This document shows, one piece after another, positions 1 to 5,336 of a stretch of DNA of 7,357 bases. This DNA comes from WHSM01 sp050701635. GTDB taxonomy: Bacteria > Actinomycetota > Actinomycetes > Mycobacteriales > Micromonosporaceae. Positions within the stretch are counted from its first letter, which is position 1. Each line of letters starts with the position of its first letter. The stretch spans positions 1 through 7,357 of the forward strand of contig JBOGDF010000282.1 of NCBI GenBank assembly GCA_050701635.1, written 5' to 3'. Below the pieces are notes generated by a model. It was not told where the DNA came from. It saw nothing but the letters and a program-made list of their open reading frames with translations, and searched no databases. The position numbers and the translations under genes were made by a program.

Positions 1-36
1 GCCCGCGACGCCGCCCGCGACGGCGCCCGCGGCGCC
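1..36. repeat. 12-bp in-frame tandem repeat, three imperfect units
   Basis: Three consecutive 12-base units start with GCCCGCG: 1-12 (gcccgcgacgcc), 13-24 (gcccgcgacggc) and 25-36 (gcccgcggcgcc). They differ by one or two bases. In the methyltransferase frame they encode PATP, PATA and PAAP. The array may continue left of the window. It sits just before the beta-2 strand, so it expands a surface linker between SAM motif I and motif II. Its length in multiples of three keeps the frame open. Confidence 0.7.
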
Positions 37-583
37 GATCACCGGAGTCGGGGTGGACACCGACGAGGCGGCGCTGGCGCGGGGGCGGGCGCTGGCCGCC
101 GACCGGTTCCTGGATCGGCAGGTGAGCTTCCTGACGGGGGAGGCGGCGGCCTGGTCGGAGCCGATGGACCGGGTGCTCTGCGTCGGTGCCGCGCACGCCT
201 TCGGCGGCACCGCCGCGGCGCTCGATGCGCTCAGCTCGGTGGTACGGCCCGGCGGGCGGCTGCTGTTCGGCGACGGCTTCTGGGAGCGCCCACCCGGCGA
301 CGAGGCGTTGGAGATCTTCGGCACCGAGACCTTGTCGCTGGTCGAGCTGGTCACGCAGGCGCAGCGGTCCGGGTGGCGGGTGCTCCACCTCAGCGTCGCC
401 GACCAGCGGGAGTGGGACGACTTCGAGTCCAGCTGGGGCGCCGGCCGGCAGGAGTGGCTGCTGGAGCACCCTGACGACCCCCGCGCCCCGGAGCTGCGCG
501 ACGAGCTCGATGCCCGGCTGCGCCAGTACGTCGGCTGCTACCGCGGCGTACTCGGGTTGGCGTACCTCGTGCTCGGTCGCTGA
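2..583 (+). CDS. Class I SAM-dependent methyltransferase, C-terminal part (5' truncated by window edge)
   Basis: The frame is open to the left edge, so the true start lies upstream; the GTG at 53 falls inside the fold and is not a likely start. Of 193 visible residues, the first 12 are a Pro/Ala tandem repeat. ITGVGVDTDEAALARGRAL follows at about 13-31: this is the beta-2 strand whose acidic residue (D19 visible) normally contacts the SAM ribose. DRVLCVGAAHAFGG (about 55-68) is the beta-4 region, and VRPGGRLLFGDGFWE (about 80-94) is the typical post-motif segment. Motif I (GxGxG) must lie off the window. The C-terminal part (about 130-193), with WDDFESSW and QYVGCYRGVLGLAYLVLG, resembles a common actinobacterial family of unknown substrate. 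I infer a small-molecule methyltransferase; no substrate can be read from the sequence. It converges on the acetate kinase gene, with 16 bases between the two stops. Confidence 0.85.
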   Translation, partial: PATPPATAPAAPITGVGVDTDEAALARGRALAADRFLDRQVSFLTGEAAAWSEPMDRVLCVGAAHAFGGTAAALDALSSVVRPGGRLLFGDGFWERPPGDEALEIFGTETLSLVELVTQAQRSGWRVLHLSVADQREWDDFESSWGAGRQEWLLEHPDDPRAPELRDELDARLRQYVGCYRGVLGLAYLVLGR

Positions 584-599
584 GATCGCGACGGTCACG

Positions 600-1691
600 C
601 TACGGGGAATCGGGGCCGACCAGCTCGCGGGTGGCGCGGGCGATCTCCAGGTCTTCGCGGGCCTCGATCAGGAAGGTCCGTACGGTGGCGCCGTCGCCGG
701 TCAGCTCGGCATCGGGCTCGGCGTCGGCGTTGCCGGCGGCCAGCCGTACCCCCAGGAAGGCGAGAGAGTCGGCGGCGCGGGAGCGGAGCGGGGCCGCGTG
801 TTCGCCGACGCCGCCGGTGAACGCCAGCGTGTCGATGCCGCCGAGTGACGCGCACATCGCGGCGATCCCGCCGCACAGCCGGTGCAGGTAGACCTCGACG
901 GCGAGCCGGGCGGGTTCGTCGCCGGCATCGGCGCGGTCCAGGACCGTACGCATGTCGTGGTGGCCGGCGATGCCGAGCAGGCCGGACTCGTACACCAGGG
1001 AATGCTCCACCTCGTCGGGGGACAGGCCGGCGTGCCGGATCAGCCACAGCACCAGCCCGGGGTCGACGCTTCCGGAGCGGGTCGCCATCATCAGCCCTTC
1101 CAGCGGCGTGAAGCCCATGGTGGTGTCGACGCAGCGGCCGTCGCGTACGGCGCTCAGCGACGCGCCGGCGCCCAGGTGACAGACCACCAGCCGCTGCGGC
1201 ACGGCCCCGGCGAGCGACGCCACCCGGCGGGCGGCCCAGGCGTGGGAGAGGCCGTGGAAGCCGTACCGCCGGATCGGGTGGTTCTTCCGCCACGCCTCGG
1301 GGACCGGGTACGTCTCCGCGGCCGCCGGCAGGGTGCGGTGGAACGATGTGTCGAAACAGGCGACGTGCGGGACGCCGGGCCGCTCGGCGCGCGCCAGCCG
1401 GATCAGCCGTACCGCCGGAGGTTGGTGCAGCGGCGCGAGTGCGGTGAGCGCCTCCAGTTGGTCCACTGTGGACGTATCGAGCCGGACCGGGGCGGTGAAG
1501 TCGGTGCCGCCGTGCACCACCCGGTGTCCCACCGCATCGGCGTCGGGCGCCTCGGCGAGCAGCCGGCGCAGCTCCTCGTCGGACGACTCGGTGGGCGCCG
1601 GCCCGTCGTGCGACCACAGCACCGTGTCGCCGGGGTCGAGCAGCCGCAGCTTCAGGCTGCTCGATCCGGTGTTGACCACCAGTACCCGCAT
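600..1691 (-). CDS. ackA: Acetate kinase (acetate/propionate family), short actinobacterial form
   Basis: This protein of 363 residues should catalyse acetyl phosphate + ADP to acetate + ATP, reversibly, in the cytoplasm. Motifs of the ASKHA kinase fold appear in order: NTGSSSLK (7-14), HRVVHGG (56-62, R57 substrate-binding), FDTSFH (113-118, D114 the catalytic Asp), RYGFHGLSH (142-150, H145), CHLGAGASLSAV (171-182), DTTMGFTPLEGLMMATRSG (189-207, R205 transition-state Arg), FTGGVGEH (291-298) and EAREDLEIARAT (343-354, E346 near the Mg site). It is shorter than the roughly 400 residues of classic AckA. It has A175 where HLGNG is usual, and ATRSGSVDP where GTRSGDIDP is usual. The start is fixed by the N-terminal MRVLVVNTGSSS and by the TGATG overlap with the xfp stop, which suggests translational coupling. 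A weak GGAG lies 12 bases upstream. A dedicated propionate kinase is an alternative, but the xfp context favours acetate. Confidence 0.95.
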   Translation of the reverse strand: MRVLVVNTGSSSLKLRLLDPGDTVLWSHDGPAPTESSDEELRRLLAEAPDADAVGHRVVHGGTDFTAPVRLDTSTVDQLEALTALAPLHQPPAVRLIRLARAERPGVPHVACFDTSFHRTLPAAAETYPVPEAWRKNHPIRRYGFHGLSHAWAARRVASLAGAVPQRLVVCHLGAGASLSAVRDGRCVDTTMGFTPLEGLMMATRSGSVDPGLVLWLIRHAGLSPDEVEHSLVYESGLLGIAGHHDMRTVLDRADAGDEPARLAVEVYLHRLCGGIAAMCASLGGIDTLAFTGGVGEHAAPLRSRAADSLAFLGVRLAAGNADAEPDAELTGDGATVRTFLIEAREDLEIARATRELVGPDSP

Positions 1692-4063
1692 CAGCCCGGC
1701 CAGCTCCAGTCCCGGATCTCGGGCGCGTCCTCGCCGTAGGTCCGGGTGTGGTCGCGGCACCGCCGGCGCGCGTCGACCATCTCCCGCCGCACGCCGGCGG
1801 CGTGCGACGCCAGACCCGGCACCCGGTCGATCACGTCCATCACCAGGTGGAACCGGTCCAGGTCGTTGAGCATCACCATGTCGAACGGTGTGGTGGTGGT
1901 GCCCTCCTCCTTGTAGCCGCGTACGTGCAGGTTCTCGTGGTTGGTACGCCGGTAGGTCAGCCGGTGGATCAACCACGGGTAGCCGTGGTACGCGAAGATC
2001 ACCGGCTTGTCGGTGGTGAACAGCCGGTCGAAGTCGGCGTCGGGCAGCCCGTGCGGATGCTCGGACGGCGGTTGCAGCCGCATCAGGTCGACCACGTTGA
2101 CCACGCGTACGTTCAGCTGCGGGAGGTGCCGGCGCAGCAGGTCCGCGGCGGCCAGCGTCTCCAGGGTGGGTACGTCGCCCGCGCACGCCAGCACCACGTC
2201 CGGCTCGCCGTCGCAGCTGGCCCAGCCCCAGCTGTCGGCGCCGCGGCGGCAGTGCCGGTCGGCGGCCTCCATCGACAGCCACTGTGGCGCCGGCTGCTTG
2301 CCCGCCACCACGACGTTGACGTAGTGCCGGCTGCGCAGGCAGTGGTCCATGGTGGACAGCAGCGTGTTGGCGTCCGGCGGCAGATAGACCCGGATGATCT
2401 CGGCCTTCTTGTTGATCACGTGGTCGATGAAGCCCGGATCCTGGTGCGAGAAGCCGTTGTGGTCCTGCCGCCACACGTGGCTGGAGAGCAGGTAGTTGAG
2501 GCTCGCGATCGGCGCCCGCCAACCGATGCCGCGGCTGACCTTGAGCCACTTCGCGTGCTGGTTGAACATCGAGTCGACGATGTGGATGAACGCCTCGTAG
2601 CTGGTGAACACGCCGTGCCGGCCGGTCAGCAGATAGCCCTCCAGCCAGCCCTGGCAGAGGTGCTCGGAGAGCACCTCCATCACCCGGCCGTACGGGTCCA
2701 GGTGGTCGTCGGCGGGCGTACGCTCCGCGACGAACGCGCGGCCGGTGACCTCGAACACCGGATCCAGCCGGTTGGACTTCGCCTCGTCGGGGGCGAAGAT
2801 CCGGAACCGGTCGGAGTTGGCGTCGGTCACGTCGCGCAGCCACTGCCCGAGCTGCCTGGTGGCCTCCGCGGTGGCGCCGCCGGGCCGGGGCACCGCGACG
2901 GCGTACTGCCGGAAGTCGGGGAGGGTGAGCTCGCGCAGCAGCAGGCCGCCGTTGGCGTGCGGGTTGGCGCCCATCCGGCGCTCGCCGTGCGGCGGCACGG
3001 CGGCGACCTCGGCGGTCGGCGCGCCGCCGGCGTCGAACAGCTCCTCGGGGCAGTAGCTGCGCAGCCAGGCTTCCAGCATCGCCAGGTGCTCCGGGTTGTC
3101 GCGTACGCCGGACAGCGGCACCTGATGCGCCCGGAACGTACCCGCCACCTGCTGCCCGTCGACCGTCTCGGGCCCGGTCCACCCCTTGGGGGTACGCAGC
3201 ACGATCATCGGCCAGCGCGGCCGGGTCGCGTCGTCGGCGGCCCGGGCGGCGCGCTGGATCGCCGCGATCCGGTCCAGTGCGGTGTCCAGCGCGTCGGCGA
3301 AGTCCCGGTGTACGGCCGCCGGATCGTCGCCGGAGACGATCATCGGCTCGTGGCCGTACCCGCAGAGCATGCTTGTCAGCTCCGGCTCGGGGATCCGGGC
3401 GAGCACCGCCGGGTTCGCGATCTTGTAGCCGTTGAGGTGCAGCACCGGGAGTACGGCGCCGTCGCGTACCGGGTTGAGGAACGCCGTGGACAGCCAGCTC
3501 CCGGCCAGCGGCCCGGTCTCCGCCTCCCCGTCGCCGACCACGCACACCGCCAGCAGCTCCGGGTTGTCGAACACCGCCCCGTACGCGTGCGCCAGCGAAT
3601 AGCCCAGTTCGCCTCCCTCGTGGATCGACCCGGGCACCTCGGCGGCGACGTGACTCGGGATGCCGCCGGGGAACGAGAACTGCCGGAACAGCCGCCGCAT
3701 CCCCGCCGCGTCCCGGGTGACCTCGGGGTACCGCTCGGTGTAGCTGCCTTCCAGCCAGGTGTTCGCCACCAGCGCGGGCCCGCCGTGGCCCGGCCCGGTG
3801 AGGTAGATGGCGTCCAGGTCGCGTACGGCGATGGCGCGGTTGAGGTGCGCGTACACAAGATTCAGCCCGGGGCCGGTGCCCCAGTGACCGAGCAGCCGCG
3901 GTTTGATGTGCTCCGGGCGCAACGGCTCGGTCAGCAGCGGGTTGTCGAGCAGGTAGATCTGCCCGACGGTGAGGTAGTTCGCCGCCCGCCAGTACGCGTC
4001 GACGCGGCGCAGCGCGGCGGCGTCGAGCGGTACGGAGTCGGCGGCGAGTCGGGCGCGGGCCAT
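1691..4063 (-). CDS. xfp: Xylulose-5-phosphate/fructose-6-phosphate phosphoketolase
   Basis: This thiamine-diphosphate enzyme of 790 residues has the family's full length. It cleaves xylulose-5-P (and in many members fructose-6-P) with phosphate to acetyl phosphate plus glyceraldehyde-3-P or erythrose-4-P. Visible signatures are YLLDNPLL (37-44), GHWGTGPGLN (59-68, H60), GPGHGGP (90-96, H93), SHVAAEVPGSIHEGGELGY (137-155, H138 and H148) and GDGEAETGPL (177-186, the ThDP/Mg motif). These are followed by LHLNGYKIANP (209-218) and, further on, FAPDEAKSNRL, EHLCQGWLEGYLLTGRHG and VWRQDHNGFSHQDPGF. The frame stays open for about 70 codons upstream of the chosen ATG. I chose 4063 because GAGGG lies 7 bases before it, and because it leaves the usual 20 or so residues before the conserved DAYWRAANYL. 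The gene leads a two-gene operon with ackA, which disposes of its product for ATP. No phosphotransacetylase is adjacent. Whether the enzyme uses xylulose-5-P only or both substrates cannot be told. Confidence 0.97.
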   Translation of the reverse strand: MARARLAADSVPLDAAALRRVDAYWRAANYLTVGQIYLLDNPLLTEPLRPEHIKPRLLGHWGTGPGLNLVYAHLNRAIAVRDLDAIYLTGPGHGGPALVANTWLEGSYTERYPEVTRDAAGMRRLFRQFSFPGGIPSHVAAEVPGSIHEGGELGYSLAHAYGAVFDNPELLAVCVVGDGEAETGPLAGSWLSTAFLNPVRDGAVLPVLHLNGYKIANPAVLARIPEPELTSMLCGYGHEPMIVSGDDPAAVHRDFADALDTALDRIAAIQRAARAADDATRPRWPMIVLRTPKGWTGPETVDGQQVAGTFRAHQVPLSGVRDNPEHLAMLEAWLRSYCPEELFDAGGAPTAEVAAVPPHGERRMGANPHANGGLLLRELTLPDFRQYAVAVPRPGGATAEATRQLGQWLRDVTDANSDRFRIFAPDEAKSNRLDPVFEVTGRAFVAERTPADDHLDPYGRVMEVLSEHLCQGWLEGYLLTGRHGVFTSYEAFIHIVDSMFNQHAKWLKVSRGIGWRAPIASLNYLLSSHVWRQDHNGFSHQDPGFIDHVINKKAEIIRVYLPPDANTLLSTMDHCLRSRHYVNVVVAGKQPAPQWLSMEAADRHCRRGADSWGWASCDGEPDVVLACAGDVPTLETLAAADLLRRHLPQLNVRVVNVVDLMRLQPPSEHPHGLPDADFDRLFTTDKPVIFAYHGYPWLIHRLTYRRTNHENLHVRGYKEEGTTTTPFDMVMLNDLDRFHLVMDVIDRVPGLASHAAGVRREMVDARRRCRDHTRTYGEDAPEIRDWSWPG

Positions 4064-4070
4064 GACCTCA

Positions 4071-4075
4071 CCCTC
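4071..4075 (-). promoter_or_regulatory. Ribosome binding site of xfp
   Basis: On the minus strand GAGGG (plus-strand ccctc) lies 7 bases before the ATG at 4063-4061. A second GAGG (4066-4069) is only two bases from the ATG, too close to work well. This site decides the start, because the reading frame has no stop until well into the neighbouring gene's promoter region. Confidence 0.65.
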
Positions 4076-4185
4076 GCCGCGGATCAGCCACGCCGCAATT
4101 CGGCCCGCTGTCGGGCACGCTCGGGTGCCGGCCAGCTCGAGCCGATGTTGCTGTGTGCCGGGGCACTTCAACCGGCCCCAGCCGG

Positions 4186-4200
4186 CCCGAATTATCCCAG
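4186..4200. promoter_or_regulatory. AT-rich element in the divergent xfp / VOC intergenic region, candidate -10
   Basis: The 184-base gap between the divergent xfp and VOC genes has one clearly AT-rich word, gaattatccc. Read on the minus strand it gives GATAAT (4196-4191), a five-of-six match to TATAAT and a plausible -10 for the xfp-ackA operon. No good -35 lies 16-18 bases upstream of it. Read on the plus strand, AATTAT (4190-4195) with TTCAAC (4167-4172) at 17-base spacing is a weaker candidate for the VOC gene. I see no clear operator palindrome and no terminator here. Confidence 0.3.
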
Positions 4201-4233
4201 GCGGCGGTACGTTCGGCGCACTTGACCGCGAGT

Positions 4234-4240
4234 GAGAAGG
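4234..4240 (+). promoter_or_regulatory. Ribosome binding site of the VOC gene
   Basis: The purine run gagaagg ends 7 bases before the ATG at 4248. It supports that start, which also begins the beta-strand expected at the N-terminus of a VOC domain. Confidence 0.55.
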
Positions 4241-4247
4241 GCCTGTC

Positions 4248-4667
4248 ATGCTGCGTGGCCTCAGCACCGTCAACCTCTGGGCCGACGACCTGCCGGCGGC
4301 GACCCGCTGGTATTCCGAGCTGCTGGGTGTCGAGCCCTACTTCACCAGCGAAGCCGTCGGGCGCGGCCCCGGTTACGTCGAGTTCCGGATCGGCGACTAC
4401 CAGCACGAGCTGGGCATCATCGACCGGCGGTTCGCACCGCCCACCCTCGGCACCGAGCCGGGCGGCGTGCTGGCGTACTGGGCGGTCGACGACGTCGCGG
4501 CCGCTCTGGAGCGGCTGGTGTCGCTGGGCGCCAAGCAGCTGATGCCGGTCACCGAGCAGGGCCCGGGGTTCGTCACCGCCTCGGTGATCGACCCGTTCGG
4601 CAACGTGCTGGGCGTCATGTACAACCGCCACTGCCTCGACGTACTGGGCAGCCGCGGGGACGGGTGA
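4248..4667 (+). CDS. VOC-family (glyoxalase/bleomycin resistance/dioxygenase fold) protein
   Basis: This protein of 139 residues has the length of a single VOC domain, built from two beta-alpha-beta-beta-beta modules. Module 1 runs from LSTVNLWADDLPAATRWYSE (5-24) through GYVEFRIGDYQHELGIID (42-59). Module 2 runs from GGVLAYWAVDDVAAALERL (72-90) through VIDPFGNVLGVMYN (113-126); the DPFGN turn is a hallmark. Members include lyases, dioxygenases, epimerases and drug-binding proteins, so the fold alone does not give a reaction. The positions that usually hold metal ligands look replaced: N9 and Y77 where His is common, and G122 where Glu is common at the end of the second module; an acidic residue (E54) remains in module 1. 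I infer a non-metal or ligand-binding role with low certainty. It is divergent from xfp and followed after one base by the YdeI-like gene, so the two are probably co-translated. Confidence 0.85.
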   Translation: MLRGLSTVNLWADDLPAATRWYSELLGVEPYFTSEAVGRGPGYVEFRIGDYQHELGIIDRRFAPPTLGTEPGGVLAYWAVDDVAAALERLVSLGAKQLMPVTEQGPGFVTASVIDPFGNVLGVMYNRHCLDVLGSRGDG

Positions 4668-4668
4668 C

Positions 4669-5247
4669 GTGTCGACGAAGCCAGGCTCCGACGGCGCCGA
4701 GGTGATCGCGTTCCGCGGCGCCGCGGAGTTCGAGGCCTGGCTGGACGAGCATGTCGACCTGAAAGCCGGGGTGTGGCTGAAGCTCGCGAAGAAGGGATCC
4801 GGGATCCCGTCGCTGACCGACGACGAGGCGGTCGACGTCGGCCTGTGCTACGGCTGGATCTCCGGCCAGCGCAAGTCCTACGACGAGCTCTACTACCTGC
4901 AGAAGTACGTGCCTCGCCGGCCCCGCAGCCGCTGGTCGCAGGTCAACGTGGCGAAGGTCGAGGAGCTGACCGCGGCGGGGCGGATGCGACCGTCCGGTCT
5001 CGCCGAGGTGGAGGCCGCCAAGGCTGACGGCAGGTGGGCCGCCGCGTACGAGTCGCAGCGCAACGCCACCGTCCCACCCGATCTCGCCGCCGCACTGGCG
5101 GCGAGCCCGCGAGCGGCGCGAGCGTTCGAGGCGCTCGGCAAGACCGACCGGTACGCCGTGATCCTGGAGCTCGTCACGACCCGTACCGCCGCCGCCCGCA
5201 CCGCCCAGCTCGACAGAGCGATCCGCGCGCTCGAGGCGGGGTCGTGA
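4669..5247 (+). CDS. YdeI/OmpD-associated (OmdA) family protein
   Basis: This protein of 192 residues starts at GTG. Conserved family segments are FRGAAEFEAWLDEH (15-28), GVWLKLAKKGSGIPSLTDDE (34-53), the central DVGLCYGWISGQRKSYD (56-72), QKYVPRRPRSRWSQVNVAKV (78-97) and MRPSGLAEVEAAKADGRW (106-123). An Ala-rich helical tail with the OmdA-like FEALGKTDRYAVILEL (153-168) ends it. Homologues in enterobacteria are tied to peptide or bacteriocin tolerance, but in actinobacteria the molecular role is unknown and I assign none. No signal peptide or membrane segment is visible, so it should be cytoplasmic. The start is one base after the VOC stop, with ggga 8 bases upstream inside the VOC gene, which indicates translational coupling. 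A later start would cut into the conserved N-terminus. Confidence 0.85.
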   Translation: MSTKPGSDGAEVIAFRGAAEFEAWLDEHVDLKAGVWLKLAKKGSGIPSLTDDEAVDVGLCYGWISGQRKSYDELYYLQKYVPRRPRSRWSQVNVAKVEELTAAGRMRPSGLAEVEAAKADGRWAAAYESQRNATVPPDLAAALAASPRAARAFEALGKTDRYAVILELVTTRTAAARTAQLDRAIRALEAGS

Positions 5248-5336
5248 GGCTACCGGCGACTCTCGGCACCGGGCGGCGCGCCATCCGTTAGGTTTGTCGG
5301 TGCTGACGTTTCCCGGCGAGGTCTGGACATCCCGAT
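5248..5336 (+). promoter_or_regulatory. Leader and candidate promoter of the PhzE-like gene
   Basis: The 89-base gap contains a locally AT-rich stretch, ccgttaggtttgtcgg (5285-5300). TAGGTT (5289-5294) fits the loose actinobacterial -10 consensus TAnnnT; the region 17 bases upstream has no good -35. Transcription would then begin near 5300, leaving a leader of about 35 bases. The GAGG at 5318-5321 is 15 bases from the ATG, further than usual, and no better Shine-Dalgarno is seen. No Trp-rich leader peptide or attenuator hairpin is visible. Confidence 0.3.

Noticed and set aside
576..591. Possible bidirectional terminator hairpin (gtcgc ... gcgac) between methyltransferase and ackA stops.
   Set aside because: The stem is only five base pairs, it overlaps the methyltransferase end, has no T-run, and such short GC matches arise often by chance in this DNA.
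595..3545. Long minus-strand reading frame of nearly 1000 codons spanning xfp and ackA.
   Set aside because: It is the ackA frame read back through xfp without a stop. The part upstream of 1691 is low-complexity Arg/Gly/Ala-rich and conflicts with the clear phosphoketolase frame.
1748..4225. Plus-strand open frame of 825 codons antisense to xfp.
   Set aside because: It mirrors the third-position GC bias of xfp, with Val/Gly/Arg-rich sequence and no recognisable domain.
4064..4273. N-terminal extension of xfp by about 70 codons.
   Set aside because: The extension has no family similarity, crosses the start of the VOC gene, and a well-spaced GAGGG supports ATG 4063.
5248..5336. Trp-attenuator leader peptide before the synthase gene.
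   Set aside because: No short reading frame with consecutive Trp codons and no alternating hairpins were seen.
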